From Clostridiales bacterium Firm_09 (lineage in GTDB: Bacteria; Bacillota; Clostridia; Christensenellales; DTU072): a DNA stretch of 64,000 bases. Position numbers and translations under genes: made by a program. The notes under the pieces are model-generated. The model was not told the DNA's origin. It saw only the letters and a program-made list of their open reading frames with translations, and made no database searches. Positions 53,479 through 63,200 of the stretch are shown here, one piece after another (positions within the stretch are counted from its first letter, which is position 1; the number at the start of each line of letters is the position of its first letter). The DNA lies in contig LVAO01000003.1 in assembly GCA_001604065.1 (NCBI GenBank), positions 1-64,000 of the forward strand, read 5' to 3'.

Positions 53479-54594
53479 CTATACAAGGTTTTCCGGATTG
53501 AGTCCAAAAAGTTCCGGAATAACAAATCTGCCGTCCTTGCGGATAAGAACATCGTCAAAATAGATTTCCCCGCCGCCGTATTCCGGTGTCTGAACAAGCA
53601 CAAGATCCCAATGAATGGCACTGATGTTGCCATTGCTGGTTTCGTCATAGCAGCATCCGGGTGTAAAATGGATGGAGCCTGAAATCTTCTCATCAAACAG
53701 AATATCGCCTATTGCCTTAGTAATATACGGGTTGACGCCAAACGCAAATTCGCCCACATACCTCGCACCCTCATCGGTATCAAAGATGCTGTTTGCCGCT
53801 TCTGTCAGATTGGCTGTCGCTTCGACGATTCTGCCGTTTTTGAAAGTCAAACGCACATCCCTAAATTCGATGCCTTTTTCGATAGACGGCACGTTATAAT
53901 GAATATAACCGTTGACGCTGTTTTTTACAGGGGCGGTATAAATTTCTCCGTCTGGAATATTGCGCAAACCCGAGCATTTTTCGCTTCCGATATTTTTGAT
54001 GCTGAAAGAAAGATCGGTATCTCTGCCGGTAATGCGCACCTTATCGGTCTTTGCGATAAGCGCCGCCATGGCATCCATTGCTTTGTCCATTCTGGCATAA
54101 TCCAGAGTGCAGACATTAAAATAATAATCTTCAAAGGCATCCGTACTCATCTTTGCCTGCGCGCTCATCCCTTCCGTCGGATAACGCAAAACGACCCATT
54201 TGGTCTTTTTTACACGGAGCTCGTGATGAACCGGGTGGGAATAATATTTATCATAGTATTGCGTCCTGATGGGATCCACATCACTGGTTTCGTAGCAGTT
54301 GTTGCCCCCTCGTATGCCGATATAGGCATCCATTTCTGCCATTCTGTATGCATCATATTTTGCCATCTTTTCAGCCAGTTCCTTGGTCATCATGGAAAGC
54401 AATTTCTTCTGCACCCTGTTGTCAATATAATTGACAAAAGGAAGCCCTCCGACCGACTCCACTTCTTTAAGAATAGCGTTTATAAGAGGATAATCTATGC
54501 CACGAGCTTCAATCAGTATTTTTTCACCTTTTTTGAGAGAGCAGGAATAATGCACAAGCACTTTTGCCAATTTTTCTATTCTGGGATCAGTCAT
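53479..54594 (-). CDS. M29-family aminopeptidase
   Basis: A 371-aa peptidase of the AmpS/PepS (M29) family, with metal-binding residues in the C-terminal half: GARYVGEFAFGVN and the HWDLVL motif. M29 enzymes remove N-terminal residues from peptides in the cytoplasm. It overlaps luxS by 8 nt, which suggests joint translation, and lies 6 nt before the acyltransferase gene. GGAG precedes the ATG inside luxS. Confidence 0.88.
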   Translation of the reverse strand: MTDPRIEKLAKVLVHYSCSLKKGEKILIEARGIDYPLINAILKEVESVGGLPFVNYIDNRVQKKLLSMMTKELAEKMAKYDAYRMAEMDAYIGIRGGNNCYETSDVDPIRTQYYDKYYSHPVHHELRVKKTKWVVLRYPTEGMSAQAKMSTDAFEDYYFNVCTLDYARMDKAMDAMAALIAKTDKVRITGRDTDLSFSIKNIGSEKCSGLRNIPDGEIYTAPVKNSVNGYIHYNVPSIEKGIEFRDVRLTFKNGRIVEATANLTEAANSIFDTDEGARYVGEFAFGVNPYITKAIGDILFDEKISGSIHFTPGCCYDETSNGNISAIHWDLVLVQTPEYGGGEIYFDDVLIRKDGRFVIPELFGLNPENLV

Positions 54595-55108
54595 GATTGT
54601 TCTCCGTTTCGGATTTGGATTTTTTCGCTTTTTTTATCGGATAGAACAGGTTTTCTTTTTTGGGCGCGATCAGAACATTATAGTATAAGGCTGCATCTGC
54701 CTTTGCAAGCTCCAGGTCCATATCGACGCAATAGCCGCATTCTTTCGGCGTAGCGCCGGGTATCTCTCCGGCAAATTCTGAAGCATAGTCGAAGGTTCGC
54801 TCAATGAGCGGCAGAATTTCTTCCGAAGACAAATCCCCGGTCATGATAAGATAAAATCCCGTTCTGCACCCCATGGGCCCGAAATACAGGACGCGGTCGC
54901 CCCAAAGCGGATCATTACGCAGATATGTTGCGCAAATATGCTCCAAAGCATGCACGGAACCGGTGTCCATGACAGGGTCATGATAAGGTCTTTTTAGACG
55001 CAAATCAAAAGTCGTCAGTGTGATATTGCCGATGATGTCCTTGCGCGAGACAAACAGGCCGCATTTTAACTTGGTATGGTCAACGGTAAATGAGGGAATG
55101 GTATCCAT
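54587..55108 (-). CDS. luxS: S-ribosylhomocysteine lyase (autoinducer-2 synthase)
   Basis: Splits S-ribosylhomocysteine into homocysteine and the AI-2 precursor DPD. The 173-aa protein has the metal site HALEH (with C in the later GYCVDMDL segment) and the FGPMGCRTGFYL motif. It overlaps the aminopeptidase, so the pair may share a role in recycling amino acids. AAGGA precedes the ATG. Confidence 0.96.
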   Translation of the reverse strand: MDTIPSFTVDHTKLKCGLFVSRKDIIGNITLTTFDLRLKRPYHDPVMDTGSVHALEHICATYLRNDPLWGDRVLYFGPMGCRTGFYLIMTGDLSSEEILPLIERTFDYASEFAGEIPGATPKECGYCVDMDLELAKADAALYYNVLIAPKKENLFYPIKKAKKSKSETENNHD

Positions 55109-55185
55109 TTATTTTCCTTTTTAACGTACGCTTTTATTTATTGTAATACAAAAATCTTTTTTTCGCAAGTAAGTTTTTGCCCAAA

Positions 55186-55220
55186 GAAACGCCCTCCCTT
55201 TTGCGGAAGAGCGCTTCTCT
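55186..55220 (-). terminator. Possible terminator of the condensation-like gene
   Basis: On the minus strand, a 13-bp stem with wobble pairs (GAAGCGCTCTTCC with GGGAGGGCGTTTC) and a 6-nt loop, followed by only three T. Confidence 0.5.
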
Positions 55221-55246
55221 GAAAAAGAAGATTGAATGTTTGAAAA

Positions 55247-56527
55247 TCATCCGATAAAAGCTCTCAGTTCTTCCTGATAATAATCAAAGAACTTCCTGAA
55301 CATTTCGTGATCCGCATCGGTGCCGTACACAGCAATCGTATGCGTAATCGTGTTGCGGAAAGTCGAAAGTGCAAGCTGCATATATGGCGGATATTTGACC
55401 GAACCTGTCATATATGCTTCCGTCATTGCCGCGCCGTCAAAGGCAAACTTCTTTTCATCCAGAATCCCTATATTGCTGATGCCGATCAGCGGATTTTTGA
55501 AAAAGGTGCCAATCAAAAACCATGCAAGCGGATACGGGATAATATCCAATACTTTTTTCAGTAAAGGCAAACCATGCAGGCCGGGAAAATTCCTTTTCAG
55601 CTCATCCATGCTTTGTTTGGTTTTTGCAACGGTTTCGTGAATATCCTTGCCAATATCCTCCCCGAGATTGCTGACGACCATCGAGGTAAGATTGCATATC
55701 CCTTCGCTTTCACCATTTGCCATGTATCTGCGCAGATCCACCATATTGGGTATGCCCAGAGATTCGCCCGGTTTGATATCTATGATGCGGTACGCCGCAC
55801 GGAAAAAGCAAGCAAGAATCACATCATTCAACGAAACCCCTTTTACTTTGCATTCGGATTTGAGTTTATTGAACGTTCCGGCATCCAGAATGTATTTGTT
55901 GATGCGGGGATATCTGTCTCTCCGGGCAGAACGCGCATAAGGAAAGGCAATTCTGTTTTTTTGTTTTTTGCTGTAGCTGATCAGCTTCATTGCCTTTTCA
56001 TAATCCTCCGGAGAGAGGCTCTTGTAAATCTGCATCGCACTGCGCGAGCCGTTTTTGAAAGGCATGATGCCGTCGCCGCCTTTAACAAGATCATTGTAAA
56101 TCCCGGCAACATAATATAAGAATACTTTGGTATCCGCACCGTCCATGCACATATGGTTTATCAGGATCGCCAGCGTGTCGGCACCTTCATGTCGGATCTG
56201 CCATATCCTGATTTGTGCACCCTTGGTTTCGTCGATGACAGAAAGAAGCTTTTCTTCTGCATAACACGCCGGATCCGTATGGATTTCCAGATACGAAAAG
56301 ATATCACGAATTGAGAAATCCGGAATGACTTCCCACTTCGGTTCCGTCAATCCCCATATGAATCTGGACTTTAAGACGGGGATTTTCTCTACCGCAAGTT
56401 CAAACGCTTTTTTCAAGTACTCGGTATCCAGTTCTGCATCGAATTTTGCATAGACATGTATCATATGGTCATTGTATCTTGCCATGATATGCTGCATTTT
56501 GTCCCACATTTCAGCCGTGATTATCAT
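55247..56527 (-). CDS. Condensation-domain-like acyltransferase
   Basis: A 426-aa protein with the two-lobed condensation/acyltransferase fold. The catalytic HxxxDG-type motif is INHMCMDGAD (one His kept). Such proteins include NRPS condensation domains, alcohol acetyltransferases and wax-ester synthase-like enzymes. There are no NRPS partners or carrier domain here, so I call it only an acyltransferase-like protein. C-terminal TAVSxDG-like features are weak. GAGG precedes the ATG. Confidence 0.72.
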   Translation of the reverse strand: MIITAEMWDKMQHIMARYNDHMIHVYAKFDAELDTEYLKKAFELAVEKIPVLKSRFIWGLTEPKWEVIPDFSIRDIFSYLEIHTDPACYAEEKLLSVIDETKGAQIRIWQIRHEGADTLAILINHMCMDGADTKVFLYYVAGIYNDLVKGGDGIMPFKNGSRSAMQIYKSLSPEDYEKAMKLISYSKKQKNRIAFPYARSARRDRYPRINKYILDAGTFNKLKSECKVKGVSLNDVILACFFRAAYRIIDIKPGESLGIPNMVDLRRYMANGESEGICNLTSMVVSNLGEDIGKDIHETVAKTKQSMDELKRNFPGLHGLPLLKKVLDIIPYPLAWFLIGTFFKNPLIGISNIGILDEKKFAFDGAAMTEAYMTGSVKYPPYMQLALSTFRNTITHTIAVYGTDADHEMFRKFFDYYQEELRAFIG

Positions 56528-56582
56528 AGTGTACCTCGAGATTTAGTATCTAATCATATTATATACATAAATAACTTTTATG

Positions 56583-57590
56583 TCAACAACTTTTATAAAT
56601 AATTCTGGCTCCGTGCGATTTTTTATTTTTTGCCGCGCTGCGCTTTGCGGGTATACAGCGCTCCGAAAGAGCAGAAAGCCCCTTTGCAAAAGGCATCAGA
56701 ACAATCGTCGTCAGAAGATTAAAAAGAATATGAAAATAGGCTATGGCCAAAGCGGGCGGCAGGGCTTTGGAAAGCACCGTATTGAGCGGCGACCAAACGA
56801 TCAGAATGACGGGGAAGAACAGGATGACACCGGCGATATTATACAGCAGATGAACGACCGTCGTCCGCTTTGCATTCACGCTTGCGCCGATACCCGCAAG
56901 CATCGTCGTAACGCATGTTCCTACATTGCTGCCCATGATCACGACGAATGCAGACGTCATCGGCATCAGTCCGGCTTCTGCCAGAGTGATGACAACTGCG
57001 GTCGTAGCAGAACTGGACTGAGCAATCGAAGCAAACACAATGCCCGTGAAAAGCAGAAGGAAGGGATGGTTGATCGAAAGAATAAACCGTGAGAAAGCCG
57101 TTGATGTTTTTAGAAAATCCATGCTGCCGTTCATCAGGCCGAGCCCGATAAAAATCAGGCCGAATCCGGCTACAATCCATCCCGCACTGATTGTTTTTTC
57201 TTTTTTGGCGGTCATTATCATAATGACACCCGCAAGTGCAGCCAGCGAAAGGATACCGCCCACAGGAAGATATCCGAAAGCAAAAATCAGTACGGTAAAA
57301 GTCGTGCCGACGTTCGCGCCCATAATGATCAGCGTTGCCTGCATCAGATCTATCATTCCGGCATTCACCAGTCCCAATAAAAGGACTGTCGCGGCGGTAG
57401 AACTCTGCAGGGCAAACGATGCGCCAGCGCCCAGTCCTAGCGCCGCAAGTCTGTTCCCGGTCATTCTGCCGAACATCCCGGTAATTTTATGTGAAGCCAG
57501 CTTTTGCATATGGGAAGAGATCAGTCTGATCCCAAGCAAAAATACACCCAATCCGGCAAACAGTGACAAAATCGAAGCAAACAGAACCAT
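56583..57590 (-). CDS. Na+/phosphate cotransporter family protein
   Basis: A 335-aa membrane protein of the NptA/PNaS family. The two QSSTA/QSSSA sodium-phosphate motifs are at ALQSSTAATV and IAQSSSATTAV. About eight helices are seen. There is no C-terminal PhoU domain, which many bacterial versions carry. The start has no ribosome site, and TATAAT lies 5 nt before the ATG. An 11-bp repeat of the same -10-like sequence lies just upstream. Confidence 0.88.
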   Translation of the reverse strand: MVLFASILSLFAGLGVFLLGIRLISSHMQKLASHKITGMFGRMTGNRLAALGLGAGASFALQSSTAATVLLLGLVNAGMIDLMQATLIIMGANVGTTFTVLIFAFGYLPVGGILSLAALAGVIMIMTAKKEKTISAGWIVAGFGLIFIGLGLMNGSMDFLKTSTAFSRFILSINHPFLLLFTGIVFASIAQSSSATTAVVITLAEAGLMPMTSAFVVIMGSNVGTCVTTMLAGIGASVNAKRTTVVHLLYNIAGVILFFPVILIVWSPLNTVLSKALPPALAIAYFHILFNLLTTIVLMPFAKGLSALSERCIPAKRSAAKNKKSHGARIIYKSC

Positions 57591-57619
57591 ATTTTATTAT
57601 ACTGAAGAATTTTATTATA
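57591..57619. repeat. 11-bp direct repeat at the Na/Pi gene promoter
   Basis: Two copies of ATTTTATTATA (57591-57601, 57609-57619), 18 bp apart. Each contains TATAAT on the minus strand; the nearer one sits 5 nt before the start codon. Confidence 0.55.
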
Positions 57620-57670
57620 AATACTTCGGACCGATTTTCAAAACAAAATTCCGTTGCGTTTGTCCTGTAC

Positions 57671-57706
57671 AAAAAAAGTGGGGAGGAATCCTTCAATCCT
57701 CCCCAC
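57671..57706 (-). terminator. Terminator of the large lipoprotein gene
   Basis: On the minus strand, a 10-bp perfect stem (GTGGGGAGGA / TCCTCCCCAC) with a 9-nt loop, then seven T. Confidence 0.93.
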
Positions 57707-57729
57707 GGGCTGTTCTGGCAATCTGAACT

Positions 57730-60219
57730 TTATGCTTGATTCGTATTGATTTTGATCACTTTGTATCCTGCATAGAGGCAAATATCATAACTGAACTCCT
57801 CGCCATATTCGTCATTGCCGCTGAATTTCGCCGGATACTGTAAATTCTTATCGATGTACCATCCTTCAAAAACAAGTACATATGTATAAGTTACATTTCC
57901 TTCAAGCTTGGTGTAGGTTTTTACAAGCACAGGATCATCGCCGCCGTTCTTGGGGAAAATTCCTTTCCATGTTCCCGACGCTTCATCGAATCTTGCCAGT
58001 CTGATTTTTTCGTCGGAATCATAGGTCTCTTCCGTAATCTTGGATTTATCATACTGCGTAGGACGGTTTGTGAATTTCGCCATTTCGCTGGCCGAAACTG
58101 CAATCACTCCGGGGAAAGAGGATTCCAACGTGGCAGGATTGATTTCCAGCTGATTTCCGCTCGGAACAGTGCTTGTTTCGCTGATATATTCATTTTTGAG
58201 GACAAAACTTTCCAGTACCGTAGGCTCTTTGTATTCAACCTTTATCGAGCCGTACGCATAGCGGAAGACGTTTTCGTGATTGTCCGCAAGACGTGAAATC
58301 TGGACTTCTGTGTCATAGCGCTTCGTCTGATTGGGGCCGGGGTTCTCAATTATCTTGGGGAACAACGTGTCTTCAAAATATTCGTCGACATAGTTGCCGC
58401 TGGAGCCACCCATATATATCTTATGCGCTTCATGATATGCTTCAAAGTCGGTGTCTATGGTTATCTTGATGCGATCTGCAATGGCGGTTTTCCATTCGTA
58501 TTCGTCCGCCTTCTGAAGCTGCGTATTGACGTTTCCTTTCTGTATGTAGAAATACACGTGGTTTTCCAGCATTGCATTGTTGCGTCCGATTTCTTCTTCT
58601 TTATCCGCATATTCTACAGTACCCGGATTGAGATGATCAAGCTCGACGTTATAAATGACATCGTCCTTGCGGTTGGCTAGTATTGTTCTGATATAATCGC
58701 CGGAGAAGGAATAAATCTGATACTTGAGCGCATTGGAGAGGTCCTTTTCTTTAATTGATTCGTGCATGATGGTATAATACTGGCTCTTGAGTTGCTGGAC
58801 TTCCAGACGCACCAGCGCAATCTTTGCAGGCATATAATCTTCTCTGTCCCTTTGCGCTTTGGGTATTGAATAATATCCTTTTGCCGCATTGTTGTAGGCA
58901 ATCACGTTTGCGTCTATGCCGGTGTATTCGTAGTTGACATCACCTATTTTCAGGGTACCATCCAGGCCTTGCTCGCAGCCGGTCTGCATTACTGTTGCAT
59001 AACGCTTATTGCCGTAAGGGAGATCATCAATACCGTACACAGCCATATCAAACTCTTCCTGTTTGAGCTGGAAGGAGAAATGCGCCTGGTAATATTTCTT
59101 ATAGAATTCAAAAGAATATCTGTATGCGCCCGCATAATGCCTTCTGTCATAATCCCTGTACTTAAGCGCGTCGGCATCGTTATCAAAATAATCCTTTAAT
59201 CCGAGATCAAGATACTCATAATATTCTGTATCATTGAAGAGATCGAACTCTCTCTTCTGATATTGGTAATAATAGCCGTACAACGTCATCATAGTTTTTC
59301 TGTTGTCGCCGGTGATAGAATAATTGCCATCCAGAAGATATTTTTTTGCAGAGACCGCACCGCAGGATTGGTTGAAGGCTAAGAAATAGACCAGTGCGTC
59401 ATAATCAAAGAGCATATCATACCCCTTGAAGAATTCATAAAAGCCTTCCACGGTTTTGCCTGTTTTTTCTTCATAATCGGGAATCATTTCTTCTGCGACA
59501 ACCTTCTGGGCATAAGACAGCATCTCGATGACTGTTCGGCAGGCGGGAGCGGCCTGATCGCCGAAGATATCGAAGATTTCATGCATCACTTTGCGGCGCT
59601 TCTTTTGCAAATTGAGGTAATTTGCGTCGCTGTCATCTTTGTCATAGAGATCATAAAGCTCGTCCAACTCTTCATAGTCCTGAATGGCTCCGCCCGTTCC
59701 TTGAACAAAATTATAGCCGGAACCCTCCGCATCTGAACGGCAGATATAGGCAACAAGAGCCTGCATTTTATCCTGCGGCAGGTGGGCGGCGGCCATTCTG
59801 TTGACCAGTTCTGTCGGATCCGCAAACAGGAATATTTTGGTGAATGTGGAGGTATCCTGTTCTTCACCGTTCTTCATATATTTCCATTGATAAGCGCCAT
59901 CCCTGAAATTGGTGTATTCTCCGGTCAATTCATCCAAGACATAATTATGCTTCTGTTTTTGTTCGTTTTGTTTCGTTGTGAGATCCTCAGCCGCTTTTGA
60001 TTTGGTTGCATTATCATAAATAACTGTCCCGGTGGGCGCATAATCGGAGAGATTTACTCCCAAATTGATCAAATCCGGCAGTACCGGTACAAGATCGGTA
60101 TTATCCGTTTTTGGTTTATCTGTCGGTGGATTACAGCCGTTACAGCCGGCAGCCACAATCGCTGCCATAAGCATTACTGCGAGCAGGACTACCAAATATC
60201 TGGAAAATCTGTGTTTCAT
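57730..60219 (-). CDS. Large lipoprotein with C-terminal InlB-repeat-like segment
   Basis: An 829-aa protein with a signal peptide and lipobox (VAAGC), so it is anchored outside the membrane. The body is long, alpha-helical and rich in Tyr, Asp and Lys, with no family that I recognise. The last ~60 residues look like one Listeria-Bacteroides (InlB B) repeat (VFEGWYIDKNLQYP and LYAGYK). It lies downstream of the giant LRR protein, 42 nt away, on the same strand, so the two may be one surface-protein operon. GGGAG precedes the ATG. Confidence 0.78.
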   Translation of the reverse strand: MKHRFSRYLVVLLAVMLMAAIVAAGCNGCNPPTDKPKTDNTDLVPVLPDLINLGVNLSDYAPTGTVIYDNATKSKAAEDLTTKQNEQKQKHNYVLDELTGEYTNFRDGAYQWKYMKNGEEQDTSTFTKIFLFADPTELVNRMAAAHLPQDKMQALVAYICRSDAEGSGYNFVQGTGGAIQDYEELDELYDLYDKDDSDANYLNLQKKRRKVMHEIFDIFGDQAAPACRTVIEMLSYAQKVVAEEMIPDYEEKTGKTVEGFYEFFKGYDMLFDYDALVYFLAFNQSCGAVSAKKYLLDGNYSITGDNRKTMMTLYGYYYQYQKREFDLFNDTEYYEYLDLGLKDYFDNDADALKYRDYDRRHYAGAYRYSFEFYKKYYQAHFSFQLKQEEFDMAVYGIDDLPYGNKRYATVMQTGCEQGLDGTLKIGDVNYEYTGIDANVIAYNNAAKGYYSIPKAQRDREDYMPAKIALVRLEVQQLKSQYYTIMHESIKEKDLSNALKYQIYSFSGDYIRTILANRKDDVIYNVELDHLNPGTVEYADKEEEIGRNNAMLENHVYFYIQKGNVNTQLQKADEYEWKTAIADRIKITIDTDFEAYHEAHKIYMGGSSGNYVDEYFEDTLFPKIIENPGPNQTKRYDTEVQISRLADNHENVFRYAYGSIKVEYKEPTVLESFVLKNEYISETSTVPSGNQLEINPATLESSFPGVIAVSASEMAKFTNRPTQYDKSKITEETYDSDEKIRLARFDEASGTWKGIFPKNGGDDPVLVKTYTKLEGNVTYTYVLVFEGWYIDKNLQYPAKFSGNDEYGEEFSYDICLYAGYKVIKINTNQA

Positions 60220-60261
60220 GTTTTACTCCCGTTCTATTAATGTCTATCTACTTCGGCAATA

Positions 60262-63200
60262 TCAGCCGATATAGTTGTAAATGACTGCAATGAGATCCTG
60301 ATCCCATCCGGCATACCACGCTCTGGGGCCGGAAGCAAGGTACAATCTGGCATTGATGCAGCCTTCAAAGGTTGCGGCTCCGATTTCTGCAATGCTTGCC
60401 GGAAGGTAAATCTGAATGATATCCGTCCTGCCGGCAAAGAGCCCCGCCGCCAACGCGGTCACCTGATACGTGACGTTTCCTATTGTGACCGAACCGGGCA
60501 CCGCAACAATGCCCGAACCGCCGTAGTAATGGGTTACCGTCACCTTGTTATCCGTTCCGAAGGAGAATCCGAAGTCGCCCCATACGTATTCGCTGCCGAC
60601 GATGATTTCGCTGTAATCGCTCCAGAGATATTGTGTATAGATATCCAAGGCGATATCGGGAACAGTAATCATGTCGACGCCCTCAAAAGCGCCTTCGCAG
60701 AGTGCGATCACAGGCGTCTCGCCCGTTATGATGACTCTGGATGCATTGCTGCTCAAGAAGGCTCCCCCGACAATTTCTCTTATACCCAATGATTCATCCA
60801 ACGTGACAATTTCGCCAGTACCATTATAAAGCAACAGCCTGTGATTGTCAATAATGAATCTCTCGGCATGCTCCAGCCAATATGTCCCATAAAAGGCGTT
60901 TTTACCGATATAACGAATGCTTGAAGGAATGGCAATGGATGCCAGCGATGCTTTTCCCGCAAAGGCATAATTGCCGATTGCGGTCACCGGATACCCGGAA
61001 GTGCCGATGATGATGGTCTGGGGTATGACAATGCTGGTCTGCTCCGCTCCCCCGAAATATTGTGTGATGATGATTTCTCCGTCGCACAGTATATATCTGA
61101 GAGAAGCCTGCGAATAGACTTCGCTGACGCCAAAATATACAGGCATTTCCCAGTTTTGGGCCCAGGCATAATTTCCTTGCGGCAATGCAGAATAGATGAT
61201 GAATGAAGGGACACTGCGAGCATTATGGAATGCCATGGCATGAATGGAAACCGCCGATGGCACAAAGACGCTTCTTAATCCAAGAGTGCTTTCGCCGGTA
61301 AAGGAATAGGCACCGATTGCGGTTACCGGGTACGACATGCCGCCGCATGAAACGGACAACGGTACCGTATATTCTGCATGGGATCCTGTATATTTTACAA
61401 GTGTCGCCTTCCCGCCGGCCAGAATGAAGCGTGACCCGTTTTCTTCAAAGATGCTCCCTGCATTGTAATACTGTGCCAGCGCCGTGATGGAGCCGTACCC
61501 TGCGGACCTGGCAGCAACAGAATAATAGATTACGGATGTCGGGAAGCTGTTGTCCCCGATATGCGTGATGGTAGCCGGGATCCTCAATTCTCTTGCCGCT
61601 GTCAGACCTGTTTTGTCGGCATAAGCCGCAATGGTATTGATTGCGTAATTTCCGGCAAAAGCGGGTATTTCCAGAGAAGAGGCTTGCGCGTCTACGATTG
61701 CCAGCAAGACATTTTGATAAAACAGCATGCCGTTGCTTTCTGTTACAGCTTCTATTCTGTCCTTTGCAAAATCCCATTCCGCCTTATAGGAATCCACGAG
61801 GTTGGCGGGCACCAGAATCTTCTCGATTGTATCAAACGCATGAGGATGTGCCTGCGGCATTGCGCCGTTCAGGAATACAAGATAACGGACGGAAGAATTG
61901 GAGCCGAAGGCGCCGCCCAGTATTGCGTTCACTCCGGAAGAATTCGTCAGGACGACTGCCTCCTCCATGCCGGTATACAAACGCAAAGTGTCGGGAGAAC
62001 CTCCGTAAACCATGCCGTCCGCAATCTTATTCTGGTACCACAGCGTCGATGTGAATGCCTTTTCGCCGATTCGGGTAATCTGATCCGTAAACCCGAATTC
62101 ATACATATTTATACAATTATAAAAAGCATACGCGCCGATTTCCGAAATCCGGCTGCCTTCTTCCAATCTAACGCTTCCCAGATTCATAAAATTACAGAAA
62201 GCATATTCTGCAATCTTGGTAACCGTATAGTTGTTGGAGTAATAGGTAATCACAGAAGGAATCGTCAGCGAAACCGCATAAATATCTTCATAACCGGTCA
62301 CCATCGCCTCCGTGGTACTCAGAAGATAAGTGAATCCTCCTATACTGCATACGCGCGAAGCGTTGATGTTTACGGAAATCACATCGCCCTGCCAGCCTTC
62401 TCCCCAATCGGGCATCGTATTCATCATCAAATCAAGCACGGCATTGGACGTTCCCAGAAAAGCATCGGGACCTGCCGACACGATGCTGTCGTTAATGATA
62501 ATTTTTGTGATATCCGTCCGGAATGCGAATGCATAAATGCCAATGGTTCTGACGGTATAATCATTCGGGCCGATCGAGAAGTTGTACGGTATTTCTACTT
62601 CGGAATCCGAACTGAGGCATTCGACGAGACACGCTTCGTTGCCGTCCAACTGATACAGGAAGCCATCATGAGCCGTTAACGATCCGCTGTCATAATAGAC
62701 ACCTTTGAAATCCGCGGGATTATGGAGCCATGCGGATGCCTGTGCCTGATTATCCTCTGTATAAAGCAAAATCTTGCCGCAATTATAGAAAGCGTTTTCG
62801 GCAGCCGTATTGACAGAAGCCGGCAGATATAATCTATATATATTGTCGCTGCCGGAAAATGCATAAGACGCAATACCGCGCACATCATAGGTGATGCCGC
62901 CTGATACTATCTGCGCGGGAATATGGACGGATGCATCCTTTCCTTCATACCGGATGAAATTCAGAACACCGTTTTCACGCAGCAAAATCAAATTGTTGTA
63001 ATTTATTTTTGCGGACGATAAAATGATGTTTCCGTTCAGCGACCAGCTGGAAGGAACGGTTGCCAGCGCAAGCGAAAATGTCGCATGATCCGATTGATAG
63101 ATTATTCTGTTTCTTACAGTGGTGATGCTGTTGGGAATATAGATATGGGCATAATCGTCGATATTTTCAAAAGCATAGGAAGCAATCTTGGTGACACTTC

